From NCBI RefSeq assembly GCF_965638725.1, contig NC_134950.1:25820932-25884931 (forward strand): DNA of 64,000 nt, read 5' to 3'. Below, one piece after another: positions 41,501 through 54,640 of the stretch. Each line of letters begins with the position of its first letter. Within the stretch, counting starts at the first letter, position 1. The notes under the pieces were generated by a model that was given only the letters and a program-made list of their open reading frames with translations, did not search any database and was not told the origin of the DNA. Origin of the DNA: Aptenodytes patagonicus. Lineage: Eukaryota; Chordata; Aves; Sphenisciformes; Spheniscidae. The translations under genes were made by a program, and so were the position numbers.

Positions 41501-44500
41501 TGGGAAGGAGCTGAGCGACCCTGCTTCATTATAAAGCATAGTTAGTCACCAATGCTCACCCTTGGTGATTATACAGAGAAATTGAAAGGTTTTTAGAATA
41601 AAACTAGAAAGACAGAAAACATCGATCTGTGATGTAAGTCATTGTCTTAATTATCCTCTCATATTTACCAGCATAACTGCAATATACTGGTTTCTACCAG
41701 TCTTCAAGAGGCGAGAATCAGGCTTATGGTCTTCAGCATCAAAATCAAATATATAAAAGTTCTGCCCGTGCACCTTTTGGCAATCCTCCTAATTTTTCCA
41801 CATTTATGCATTGTATTTTAAAGTCATTTGGGATAATGTCATAGCAGTGGAATTATATAGCTGTAAAATAAGATCAGAATCAAGTTTTTAATCAATGTTT
41901 AAGCAAGTGAAGGACTTTAACTGCTGAACAATTGCAGGAACCAAGTGTTGTTGAGTCCTGGTCATGGTATGTTCATAGTGAGTGTTGAGTTCTCAAAAAT
42001 TATTGTAGAAGACATTTTATGATGGTTAACAACTCTGCAGTAAGAGCTTGTGTCCATGTTAATACAGATTATGGCTATTGTAAGGCTTTAGCATGCTGCT
42101 GCTATCTAGCAAGCCACCCACTGTGGGCACGCAGAGGTCTCCAGCACTGCTGGCTGGGGTCTTGCATGGGTGTCACCCGCCTGGGCGGCCCCAAGTTCAT
42201 CTACTTACAGCTTTCTAATTTCCTCCCTACCTCTGCAACAGGCGGCACTCACATGTTTTGCTTAGCCTGATTGAAGTCCCCACCGCCTCCATAGCAGCAA
42301 CTTGCTCTCTCCTGCTTCAGGTTGCCCAGGCCAGATGCCGATCATGGCTTGAGGACAAGGTAGCATCACAGAGCCAAGGGTGGGGGAGTGGGGGATGGTC
42401 CCTTCTGTCCACAAGCTGTTGTTACAGGGTCTCAAAAGCAACCGTCAACAATTTCATATGAGACCTCAAAAACAGTCTTTGCAGCAGAGTATGTGTTTCT
42501 GCTGGGCTCATACAAGGCACAGGGCTCTGGTTCCTGGGCTCACTCCGGCTGCTCAGCAGCACAAGGGAAACCAGCCTGTGCTGCGCTAGGTTGGGAGGCT
42601 GAGCTGCTGCTTTCATGGGAGAGAGGTGAGCTGGGAGCAGCCTGGTAAACCTGAGCATGCTGTAGACGTTTGTCTGGTCACCTTCAAGGGAGGGAAAACT
42701 GCCTTTTAGTTACAATTTCATCTAGAATTTGCAGCAACCAGAAATATTTTCAGTATGTTTGGTCTGCTGAGGCTGTGGCTACTGCCTGTATCACGGCCCA
42801 AGGATGGCTTTGTTTGGAGCAATGGTCGCTGCTGCTCTATTGCCTGCGGCAGAAAGATGCCAGAGGCCCAGTTTGTCAGAAGTCCCTTCCCCATCCCCTT
42901 CTCCATACCAGCCTGCGAGCCCTGTCCCTGACAAGCCTGTGCCTTGTTTTAACTGTGGTTAGTATTGCTGCCATCTGTAAACCCCTCCTTCTGGTTCTGT
43001 GAGGCAGGGTGTCATCTCAGGATAGTCCCTCTGGACAGCTATTTATCAGTTCAGTATTTTTTTTAATTGTATGTACATGAAGATGCTGTACTTCTCCTAG
43101 TATTTATTCAAGTATTGATAGAGATACTAACAGAAGGGAAAAACTTCTAAATGACCCATCTTGCTTCTCCATTCTATTAATATCTCTATCACTAATTGGA
43201 TAAATTTTAGGAGTATTACAGCAAGTAATGAAAGAAAGACTTTACTATTCATAAATCCAGGGTAATAATTCAGCCAAAGAGAATCATACATCAAATAAAT
43301 GGCCAAGCGTACTTAAAATATGTCTTTGTACAGTAACAAGGCACAATTTAATCCCATTAAGAAAATGTTGGCAGTGGCTCAGTGTTTGGGAACATGCCAC
43401 TGAACTGTCCTGCTGTAACCTTGGATGTAGGAAAAGTTGAGACAAAGCAGTGTACTCAGTTTGACACGTCTTTGCCCTTTAGTTCCTTAATGATGCAATG
43501 AATTACTAAAACATTTAATATTGTTTAGCTGCAGAAACTGTCTTATATGCAGAAGCTAAGCAATAACATACTTGCTGAAAGTGCCGTATCTGCTGCTTTG
43601 TATGCAAAGTTTATTTGCACCTCCATAAAACACAGATTTCTGAGCTATCTCAAAAGAGCAAGTCCACATGTTATTTTAATTTGCAAGAAACAAAATCTTT
43701 GTTCCATATGTGTTACTTAAAGAATAAAAAGACAGGTAGGTTAGTTTCTCACTAACCAAAAATTTAAGAAAAACATTGTTTTTTTTTCTCAGGTTTTATT
43801 TTTCACCTGGGTTACTCTGCTTTTACTTTCCCTCCAGTATTTTCAGTAGGATCTGGAGTACTTTTCTTTTCTCCTGGTACTTCGTATATGGCACTTAGCT
43901 GCCAAAACAATTGACTTCTCTTATTTCTAATTAAGAAGGATTTAATATATACACTGTAGAAAAGGTAGTATGGCTGGATGCATTTCTCATGGCCACATAT
44001 TATATCCTTGGAGTTTTAGCTATAGATCTTGGAAAAAATACCATGTGGATAGTTTAAAACATTAGATTTTTCAAGATGAAATCACAGCTGATTCAGTATA
44101 ACCTGAGACCAGCGGCACACTGGGAGGTCAGCATGATGGGGGGTCTGCTGACGCAGGGGCGCTCCCCACTTCTCTGCACCTCAGCGGGGCATTGGTGCTT
44201 CTCCTCCCCGACACATAGCTTTCTTCCGATCGGTTCGTATGGCACTTCCCCAATTTCTGTAAGCACAGAAGGAGAACGGATGCTTTGAGTGTTATTAAAA
44301 TATGCAAACATTACAAGTCAGAGGTATCAATATTCAGTGCTGTCCACTGATTCTCTGTGAAGGTCTTGCCCTTAAAATATCAGCTGTGCAGTTTTCCTCT
44401 GCTGTTACTTGCAATATCATGTTGTGCAGAATGAATTACTTGACAGAGCTTTCTGTCTCTTTGTACTGTAACAGCTTCTAGAAAAATTCGAACTGACAGT

Positions 44501-46139
44501 TCCTATAGTAAGGCATGAGGAAATATATTTGAATAGTGCATGTGTTTTATAGTGCGAGGTCAGAGAGTACACATGCATCACAGGCTACAATGGGGAATAA
44601 GAGGGTAACTATAGATATATGCACAACACACAAACATGAGTGATTATTTTTTAGCTCTTGATCCATCCTCTGGCATTTGCTGCCAAACCAAAGGGAAAAA
44701 AAATGCTGTCCCCTTTCTGTGTGATTGCAGAAGGAATCTTCGCTCCACAGAATGAGGTTTAGAAACCACAGAAAGCAAACAGCATGGCCCATAGTGTTGG
44801 GACGGCCCCGTTTTTCTTGCATGAGTCGCAGTGCTAAGGAGCTGGCATGGATGCTCAAAGGGACTGTGCTCCCGTGCCAGCAGCCCCACCGTCACAGCCG
44901 GGATGGGGTGACCAGGCTGCTTCCAGCGGGTTTCCTTCGAGGAGCAGAGGAGCAGGACAGCTCAGTGGGTTGATGTACCCTAGCTGGGCTCAGCATCAGC
45001 ACTGGCTCCTAAGTGGCTCTCTGCCACCGACAACCTTGCGTCGATGTTTTAAGGGCAGCTTGCTGACAGCGGAAGCAATATGGCAAAAATTAGGTAGGCA
45101 AGAGGGATTAAAACATGTACAATTGTGCAGAATTTGTTAGGCTCAATTACATGAGTCAGGAACTGGTGAAGTGTTTGAAGACCTGGAAATAATTCCTATT
45201 TGTCATATCGGGAGTCTCCTTCCCAGAAACAGGCTGTGGAAGCAGAGGCAAGTCCGCCATATGGAGAGCAGATGTCTCAAGGGAGCTGAAAAGAAGATAC
45301 TTTGCTAGTACTAAAAATATTCAGTACGAGGAGGTGATAACAAGTGCTTCTAAAGAAGAAGCAATTATTTATCATTGAGTAGACAATTTTTACTGTTTCC
45401 TAGAACACAAACCTATATGCTCGAATAATCCCGGACTGTTGCAGTGAAGAGGCACTGATTCACAGCTTGGGGCAGAAGCTATAATAGTAAGCAGATTGTA
45501 CATCTTGTTTAACCATCTGCTTTTTAAAGCACATTTTGTCACAGGCTGTATCACACTGAAAAAAGGTAGGGAAATAGGAAGACAATGAGCTACCAGTATA
45601 CAATTGTTTTGATGTACAAAGCAGTATGGTTGCCTTTGCCATTTGCAGCTTTGATGTTTTATTTTTTAGCACTTTAATTAGGAACTGTGTCGTGGAGATT
45701 GACTCAATTTATAACCTCAGTACTGTGGTGTTAGATGGCTCCTGTGAGAGCTGCCTCTGAGTACTAAACCTGCTTAAACATCAGGAATGAGGCTTGAGAG
45801 AAGAACTTCATTGCTGCCTTCAGGTGCCTTAGGAGATGTTTTAAGGAAGGACCCTGTTGAGCAAGGAAGCTCAAGTACAGCTTGAAGTTAAATGAAGCTC
45901 TCCCTGCTCTGTAAGCAAAGACATGCAGCTGTGGCTAATGCCTGTGTAAGTACCAGCCACCATGTGCTCATGTTACTCATGTCCCAGGTAGACGTTTGGG
46001 TTTTGCTCCTGCCAGAGCTGCTCTGCTTCCTGAGCAGGAGACCAAGAGCTATCGACACAGCTCACGCAGCTCCTGCACAACTCCAGCAAATTACTGCAGG
46101 GAAAGATAAAGCAATCACAGCAAGGTAGGGCTGTGGGGC
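32540..46139. other. Intergenic, no gene recognised
   Basis: 13.6 kb after UQCRB. I see no coding exon with homology, no RNA gene and no clear transposon. Composition alternates between AT-rich blocks (33-36 kb, 41.1-42 kb, 43-44.1 kb) and moderately GC-rich, CAG/CTG-rich sequence (about 36.3-38 kb and 39.6-41.1 kb). Open frames of up to 146 codons in the GC-rich parts overlap on several strands and look like chance. By human synteny this lies between UQCRB and GDF6. Confidence 0.7.
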
Positions 46140-47140
46140 TTATTCCCTGGTGCTGAGGTAAGATGAGCTGTAATAGACCATCTCCGACAGATGTTCATCT
46201 AATCTGTTCTTAAAAACCTCTAATGGCTGCGCTCGCCCAGCCCACAAAGGTAGCCTGCTCCTGAGCTTATCTTTGATTATAGTTGGGAAGTTTGTCCTAA
46301 TATCTAATCTAAATCTCCCTTGCTTCCAGTTAAATCTATGACTCCTTGTCCCACTCTCAGTGGACATGAAGGCAACTGATTTTCATCCTCTTTACAGTAA
46401 TCTTTGAAGGCTGTTATCCTGCTCCCTCCAGTCCCATCCATCTTCTCTTTGCTAGACTAAACAACCCCAAGTTCTTTCAACCTCTCCTCACAGGTCAGGT
46501 TTTATAAACCTCTTAACACTCTTGTTGGTCTCTCAGGGCTTTCTATTTCATTTACATCTTTCTTAAAAGGCGATGCCCAGTGCTGGGTGCAGCACTCGAG
46601 CTGAGAAGTTCCCAGCGCCATGAAGTTACCACCCAGCCCTTGGCTTTCGCATCCCCACGGGTACACTCGTGGGTGTCACTGTGGTCACCCGGTCTGTGCT
46701 TACCCCACAGGAGCTTCCAGGTCTCTTCTGCCATCCAGTCAGTCACCACCCATTTCAATACAAGTCCTTTTGACCTCCTTGCACTTTGCACGTGTCTCTC
46801 TTTGGTTCCATTTGTTGATTCTGGAAAACCTCTCCAATTTTTCATCGCTATTTTGAATTTTAATCCTGGGCCCCAATATGCTCACAATCCTCCTGGCTTA
46901 GTGTGATGGGACGATTTTATAAGCATACTTTATTCCATTATCCGAGTTACTAATGAAAATATCAAACAGAAACAGGCCCCGGACAGACCCTGGGTGACCC
47001 CATTAAAAATGAATTTTCAGTTCGATGGCAAACCGTGATAAGTTCAGCATGTTTTTCAACCACTTGTGCACCCACTGACTAATGATTTCATCTGGCCTGT
47101 ATTTCCTTAGCTGGCCTTACAAGAACGTCACGGGGGACGC
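46140..47140 (-). mobile_element. Old, decayed CR1 LINE fragment
   Basis: Minus-strand remnants of the CR1 RT and 3' region, broken by stops and frameshifts. From the 5' side of the element I see: a piece matching the segment before motif B (about 47.0-47.1 kb), a degraded motif B (about 46.97 kb), then HWASPFKKDVNEIESPERPT and EERLKELG (46.4-46.6 kb), matching [10 protein letters not shown] and EERLRDLG of the other CR1. The element ends with GRFRLDIRTNF and AQPLEVFKNRLDEHLSEMV near 46.2-46.3 kb. It is much more diverged than the MTERF3 copy, so an older subfamily. Borders are accurate to about 50 bp, and the middle (46.6-46.9 kb) is hard to align by eye. Confidence 0.75.
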
Positions 47141-50100
47141 ATTCACATGCCCTGCTCTAGTACATATTGCTGCTCCCTGCCTGTTGCCAAGAGAGAGGAA
47201 ATATCTTTGTTCTTCCGAATCAGATTTGCCTTGGCCATGCCGTGCCAGGCTGTGAAGAGAACTCCTTCTGCCCCACCAGTTGCAAGGCATCAGTTGGGGT
47301 CAGGGAAGTTTTTGGCAATTGCTATTTTAAAACTGTAAAAACCCACATTGTTAAATACAGCGTTTCTTACTGCTGATAAATGCTGGAGTCTGCAATGATC
47401 ATGAGTCTGTAATGCTACTACCAAGCACCCAAGGAAACAGCTAAGAAGGGAAGGAGGAGAGCAAGGCAGCATCCCACAGAGGCAGCAGCCTGTCCCAAGG
47501 CTCCTTCCCTTGTCCTGCATCTGCACCTGGGGTCATCCATAGCCCCCTCCAAACCAAAACACCACATCTCTGGTAGCCAGCAGTGAGAGCAGCAGCACCC
47601 AGAAAGGCCGAGGGATGTCATACTGTTGCCATTTCAAGATAAAAATCATTCTCCTTGATTCAAGAGAGAATTAACATTTCCATGCAGCCCTCACAGGGAG
47701 TTCAGAAAATGGAGAGACATTGTTTTACCCAGACCAAGAAAGGCAACCTCTACAGAGAAGGAAAGCTTGGGGAAACCTCTTTTGGTGGAGGATCCCCCAG
47801 AGGGGGGAGAAATGTCCTCCTGGGAGAACACAGGAGAAGGCTGACTGTGCTCCTCAGGCACAACCTTGAAGAAGATGCTCCAGGAGCGACAGGACTTTGT
47901 TATTCATCATAAGCGAAGAGACAAATAATTTTTAATACACGTTTTGGTTGCCTGGGTCCGGGTGTGCACTGGGTGCCACAGTGGCCTCTGCAGCCGCAGG
48001 ATCCGGGGCAGAGCCTTTTGTGCTGGTAGCTCTGGGCTATGTATATTGCACCTTTACATTCAATTTGATACTACCTTTAGCCTGCTGGCCCCCTGCCAGC
48101 ACAGCTGCAGAAAGGTTGGGGAAATTTGCCATAATATGCTTGGGAATTCTTGTGGAAAGCAAGTTTCACCTACTGCAGTGGAGGTGGATAGGTTTAAGAG
48201 TCTTGGGTTTCTTTTTGTCCTGAAATGCTCGTCCCCACTTAAAATCAGAAGTAAGGTGAGGTTTACCGTTAAAATATTCCAGCTTGAACATACAGGACTG
48301 CTGGAAATCAGTGTTTAAGACTGTTTAGAAAATGCACTGAACTCATAACCCAGATTAAAACCTGCGAAGCAAAACATTACTTTAACCTAGATCCAGTCGG
48401 TGTTGCTAACACCAGCGAAGATGATGCTCTCAACCCATATTTTGGTGGACACCTTCAAAAAGCACAGGGATGGATGTCCTAGCCACTGCTCAGCCAGTGG
48501 CACAACCCCAGCCCGCCACGGGGCTACGGGCAACCTTGCCCACGTGCTGCCTGGCCGGCAGCCAGCCTTCTCCTGCCTTCCAGGAGTGAAATCCTGGCAC
48601 AAAAATCTACGCTGGCACCAAGCGCCCCGACTGCTACACCCTTCAACTGCAAGAGGGTTATTTTCAAGCCTAGAGGAAGACGATTGCGAGGGCACGAACG
48701 ATCAAAGAAAGAGACACAGCGGACTTTTATCTGTTTCCCATCAGGAAAAGCATAAGTGATGTTTTAGGTTTTCAAGAATACCCTAATTCAGCATTTTGCT
48801 GCAGCAGGGTGGTCACCGGGCTTTGGACCGCAGCCCAGCCAAACAGAATGGAGCTTTTCATCAGTTAAAATCCAAGAAGGGAATAATGATCTCAGAGTTT
48901 TGTATTTATCATTGGATTTGGCCCGCTGACCCGCCTAAGGAAAGGCAATGGCTTGAAACAGTTTTCACAAAGCCAAGACCTAAATGGCTGCAGTAAAAAT
49001 TAATTTTATCCTGATCTCTTTTTTTTTTCCCCAAATACACATATTTTTGTCATGTTTGGACAAATCCTGCCCCCCCAGTTCCCTCAGTGCGGTCATCACA
49101 GCTCTCCACCCTCCGAAAGTCTAGGCTGGCCCATAGATGTCACTATCTTGGCAATGATTGGCACACCCCCAAAGAGGGCTGTGTGGAGTTATGTGGAGTT
49201 ATGTGTGATTCAGCAGCAACAAGTGTGAAAAGGCTGAGACTGCTGGCGCTCGCCCTTCATCAACCTTTTCATATTCCTGGCACTCACTCTGAGCATTGCT
49301 GGCTGCAGATATTTAAAGAGCAAAAAGAGCGAGTACTGCAGTTAGCTTTTTTTTTTCATTTAGCATTTTTCCCTCCTCTTTGTTCATTTAAGCAGATATT
49401 TATGCTTTCATGGACATGAAGAGCTTCCCCCGGCCCGTTTAGCACCGGCATGGGCCATCTTGTTCTCCCAGCAAGTGCCGCGCAGTGATGAGCAATATTC
49501 CTTGTCCTGGCAGCCTTTCTCCTCAGGGTAGGCACTTTTCCCCCTTACCCAAAAAAACATGTGGGTTTTGTGTGGTGAGAGCACAGGGGTTTTCCGTCAT
49601 GTGATGGGAGCACGTTCAGCATGATGGGGCACAAGCACCGGCTGAAGTGATGGGGCGTCTTACATGTTCCCCCTCACAAGCTGCCCCATGCGAAGAGATC
49701 TCTGCATTTTTGTCAAAAGGCTGGACATTACTGCTCTGTGAAAACCTAAAGACCTTCACACCAAAACAAAGCATAATGTAAAAAAACTTCTGGAAAAGAA
49801 CTACGTGATTTCCATGCTTCCCAATACACCTATGGAAAATGAAGGCAAAATCCCTTGCATGCTACACCTACAAAAGCATGCTACAAAATCCCTTTATGTG
49901 TGCTACATCTTGAAGCCCTGTGTTTCTTCCTTCTAATATATTTCTTCTGGTATGAAATAGGGGCAAGGTCTAGGCCACCTAAAGCTCAACTAAATTGGGA
50001 CTTCACACTCGAAAATCCACCTAGATCCTAGGCTGTGGTTTAGTCTCCAGGTTGCCTCCTCCCAGGAGGTACCTACATTCATTGGGCACTTCCCAGGTCC

Positions 50101-51833
50101 CTGGCACCTCACTTCTGCCATCCACGCGTCCCTCAGGCAGGATGGTGATTGTTAATTGATGTTAAATTAATTTGGTGGTGGGTGGAGGTTTTGAGGAGGG
50201 GTGTTCAGAGAGCCAAAAGCACCACGACAGGCAGCATTACTTTACATCTGTGTTGGCTGTCTTGGCAGAGCTGCCGGTGATTAAACGGATGGAGCCCAAT
50301 TTATCAGCCGAAGACGGTCTCTCCACGTTCACTGCGAGCAGCTCTTCTTGCTGCTAAATTCAGAGCTGAATTCACTTTCAGATGAAAGCAAATTCACCTA
50401 TGGTTCTGACAGCAAAAGAAATCAAATGCTTAAAGACAAATGATACGTATATTTGATTTTATTCCTCTTTCCCACAACATACACGATTGCTGGAAATTCT
50501 TTCTTTCCTGTGCACAGTCTTTTTTTTTCTGTTTATTTGTCCTGATTCAGAGCTAACAGCTGGTTTCACCTATGAGAACCAGCTCACAGACGCATTTCAG
50601 GATATAAAGCACATTTATGATAAGACACCTGATAAATCCCTTTACGTTTCGTATCTTTCCTGTAAAGCTGGGGGGGAGGGAGTGGAGAAGGAGAAAAGAC
50701 CTGCTTTAGGATGATGTCATAGCTGTTGGGCACATCTGCCCCAAATTAAATTACCATCTAAAGGGCTTATTTCCCAAACATATTTCTTTTTGGCTTGGAA
50801 GGAGACATAAAGCAGTGTATCCCTTCAGTTTGCATTTGGGGAGTCTCCGAAAATTTGGGATCACCCTTCACAGTATGCCAGCAAGATTTACTAGTGCTGA
50901 GTCTCTCAAGTGATGATGCTGTACAAGTTGCATGAAAAATGATTCTTTCTTGGTTCCTTGATTAAGTTGTGACTCATAATAAATCTTCCAGAGAAATCAA
51001 GCCCGTCTTGCTAAAAGCATGAGGGACCTTTATAAAAGCCCTCTAAGAAGGTGTGAGAAAGGGATCTCACCTGTAAGAAAAAAGCTTGCAAAAGTGAACC
51101 TGTTTGAATTTTAAAATATCCATTCTCCATCTTTCACAGCGAACTCTGCGTGCATGCCAGAATTTGAAGACAAAAATGCAAAAGGCATAGAAATAAACAT
51201 TTAAACACACCAAGGATAAAACACTTGCAAATAGGCTGCTTTGTCTACTGCAATACCAAAAAAAGAGTAATAGGAAAAAGAAGGAAGAGGAGAAAATACA
51301 GGGAAACTAATTTTTTTTTAATACTTTCTATGCAATCTTTCCCTATGAAGGCACTCAGACTGTGTGTCTTCCAGGTGATAAGGAAGAGGGAAATGCGGCA
51401 CCAGACACAAACCCCATCCTCCTGCTGCCTGCTGCTGTGCAAACTGCAGGTGTCCCCAATGCACCCATCGTGGCAAAGCCCCATGTGACAAGGGAACCAT
51501 CTCTTTTGGCTTTGGCATCTGTTCCTGAGCAGACCCCATGGGCCCAGTGGCTGTGACAAAGCTGTGCACGTGTGTCGCATATGCTGCATCAGAGGGAAAG
51601 ACCCCCCCGGTACTACCCGGGCAGCCCGGCCAGCTCAGGCAACCTGGATGCTGAACACTGGCATCGTTTTACAGGAGCTCCACTAAAATCCATGAAACTG
51701 TCATTTGTCCATGGTAGTTACTTAGAAATGGAGTAAAAATGCCCCAAAATACCTCTTTCAAAGCACCTGACAAATGGCATCCAAACGCAGCAAAACCTTT
51801 CAGCCCATCTAGAAACCACAGCCCCGGTTTTGT
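47141..51833. other. Intergenic, no gene recognised
   Basis: 4.7 kb of mixed-composition unique sequence. A homeodomain-rich AT patch, GTTAATTGATGTTAAATTAA, sits at 50151-50170. Open frames such as 48400-48759 have no homology I can name. Confidence 0.65.
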
Positions 51834-51882
51834 GCTGATGTAAACCAGCGCAGTTGGTGGAGGTATGCTGTTTTACACCAGC
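51834..51882. mobile_element. Palindromic MITE-like fossil (Chompy-like?)
   Basis: Imperfect inverted repeat: GCTGATGTAAACCAGC (51834-51849) and GCTGTTTTACACCAGC (51867-51882) pair at 14 of 16 positions around a 17-bp loop, followed by TGAGGAACTG. A palindrome of the type 'TTTACACCAGCTGAGGATCTG' is what I remember of Chompy-type MITEs of crocodiles, turtles and birds. The inverted repeat is seen directly; the family name rests on memory and is uncertain. Confidence 0.45.
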
Positions 51883-54640
51883 TGAGGAACTGTTCCTATA
51901 TTTCCACCTGATTCATGAAGATTTATATGCTAATTCCCTGCAAAGCATTATAATGAAAAAAAGAATCTTTTAGCTGGGTCCACAAGTCCTATTTCATAAA
52001 TAAGTTATCTCAGCCTTGCTGGGTCAGATCTTACTGAGAGGACGATACATCCAGGGCTGTCATGTAAATCATTTCCTTTTGAATACTTATGTCTAATCAA
52101 CTTCAGACCTTGTTTTGGACACATTGTACATTTCATAAGCTGAAGAACTCTCTCTGATGAAATCCTTGCCTCCTGACCCCAAAATACATCTGAACAAAAT
52201 TGTCCCATCAGGAGTTCAGATAATTGCTTGGCCTTTCCTGTCAGTCATAAACCAGACGGATCCAACTTTTTTGGACACTTCCCCACACTTTAATGTGCTT
52301 TTCAAACACATTCCGAACAGCATAACAGAATAGGAATGGTTGCTTTTATAAATGTGTGGTACTTTATATGCTTAAGCAAAGAAATCAGAGACTCTCTTTG
52401 CTGGTGCCATATGTATTATTGTGTGATAAAAATTTACCAGCATGTAGTTCTGCAATTATTGTTCTTACAGCTCCATTAGTCTTAAATCTTATTTATGTAC
52501 CACGGGGTTTTTTCTTTCATTGGAACTCCCAGGCTCTCCCTTTTCTTGTGCCAAAGCTTACGAAGCACCGAGTAGTCCAGGCACAATTTGAAGACTCGAT
52601 CTTTCTCATGCCCAGAGTGAGTATGTTTAAGAGCGATGCCTTTCTGCTCCCACCCACAAACTCCTTCAGGGTCCACGGCCGCGCAGCTCCTTGGATCTAA
52701 CAGAGGTGGCGGGTGGCTGATGCAGCAGGACACCGGCACCAAGCGATGTTCGTGCTCACCGCCTGGCCACGGCAGCATCCGCCACACAGGGATGCAGCTT
52801 ACAACAGGGAGAAGCCGAAGTCCTCGTCGGGGGCCGAGCTGGGACGCTGCCCAAGCGCTGCTGGGGGCAGCAGGTTGAGATGTCTGCATGGAAGGCATGG
52901 CGTGGACTCAGCAAAAGCCGGTGGATAGTTTTCTATTGACTGCTGAGGGGGCCATGATTTTCTGCCCCAAGCCCTCCTTGACAGCCTGACAGTGTGCACA
53001 GGAGAGCTCCGGGAGGTGAGGAAGATTTGCTGGAGGAAGCCCAGCACATTTCTGCTGGTGAATGGCAAACCGCCCCGTGCACTTGGACGGTGCTAAATCT
53101 TGAACAATGAGAAGCATTACAAATATTCAGACATCACAGACAAGGGTTTACAGAGATCACAGTCTCGAGTTGAAAGCCTGGGAATTCCTCAAGGAGAAGG
53201 TGTGGTCTGGGGCAGCGCATGTGAGCTGAGAGCTTTCCAAGTGCCTCTGCAGCTCTCAACATCTGATGAGAAGATTAAGTTCATGGGCAAAACACATGTG
53301 AAAATGAAAAGCAGGCTGTTGCATTTATCAGTAAGTTGAAAGGACAAAGTGTACGAGAATGTTAGAAAAGAAAAATCTTTAAAAGGCCATTCTACATCAA
53401 GAAGAAATCTTTCCAAGGTGTGGAAAACAGGGACCTGCAGGGCTTGGGTGCCACAGAGGAACTTCACTTCTGCACCTGAGTCCTGGCTGTGTGAGTGGAG
53501 GTGCAGAGCCATACGTGTCACCTCACAGACCGATAGGATGCTAAGCCTATATATCTTATAGGTCCTGCAGACAGGAGAGGCTTGGTTAGACATCACAGCG
53601 CCCGTTTGAGGTGTCAGCCTCTCGGCAGTTTGCTGGAAGTCATTGCTACCTAGCAGGGGGTGACAAAACTGAATATAATGTGACTCTCTCTGCCACAATT
53701 TAGAGTTAGGACTTTATACCATCAACAAAGAGTAATCTGGAAACACGAATGGTGTTTCTGACACTGGTGAGTGACATACAGGGCAGGGTTAAAGCTGCAG
53801 CACAGCCTCGTGAGAATATGTGCTCACGGATTTCAGGTCTGTACGCATTACAGAGCCGCTCCTGAAGCTCATGCTGGCTTTATCATTTTGCAGTGTACCT
53901 TTGTGAGCCTGTAGTCTCAGGCAGAGTTCTTGCAGGGTCTGTAAGCTGTGCTTGGAGGACATGCAAAAAAGCATGAATCCTCAGAAAGTTTGTGTTCTCT
54001 GCAAGAGCACCTGCAGCAAAGGCCACAGGAGTTCCTTGGGCAACTGTTGCACCCATCAGGTTGACAACACCCATGGACCAGCACATACTGAGCTGCTTTT
54101 CCTCAAACTTTTCACGATTTCAGGACTTATGCTAAGTGTAGGAAAATAACTTTCAATTTTTCATAGCCCTGCATTTCTCTGCTTCATTATTGTGAAAAAA
54201 AGCCCTTATCTTATCATTCCCCTGCACTGTGAATGGCTTGTGTGATTTCCAGGTTGGATGCCCGCTGTTTCAACCTTTACCTTCTTGTTTCCTCACCTTG
54301 GATGCTTTCTGTAGCTGCTTCACGTCTCTGCTGTCATCCCTGTTTGATCCTTGCAGTGCACAAGGCAAGCATCATACGGAAAAATCAGTCTGCGGGCTGC
54401 TTCTCTGAGCACAGAAATGAGCATAGAGACCAAATGAACACAGAAATGAGGTCAGAGATTTTCGTGAAGTCAGGGCGCTTCGGCGGTACAGCCCCATATA
54501 CACCCCCCACCCCAGGAAGTACAAACAAAATCAAGTGAACTGTCCCCAAAAAGACCCGTGTGACTGTCACAGAGGCATTCAGGAGACACTCAGAATGGGG
54601 TGTGCGTGTGTGTGCGCGTGCGCCTGAATGTCATAAGTGG
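51883..54640. other. Intergenic, no gene recognised
   Basis: 2.8 kb with several overlapping short open frames on both strands (52.5-53.7 kb) but none with recognisable homology. GC rises from 54.55 kb into the CpG-rich patch. Confidence 0.6.

Noticed and set aside
43116-43191. Perfect 11-bp inverted repeat TGATAGAGATA / TATCTCTATCA with a 54-bp spacer
   Set aside because: Short arms in AT-rich DNA, no terminal motif or target duplication. Likely chance, or at most a pair of GATA-type sites.
52482-53698. Overlapping frames of 114-169 codons on both strands
   Set aside because: Frames overlap each other, lack domains, and have mixed composition. Treated as chance.
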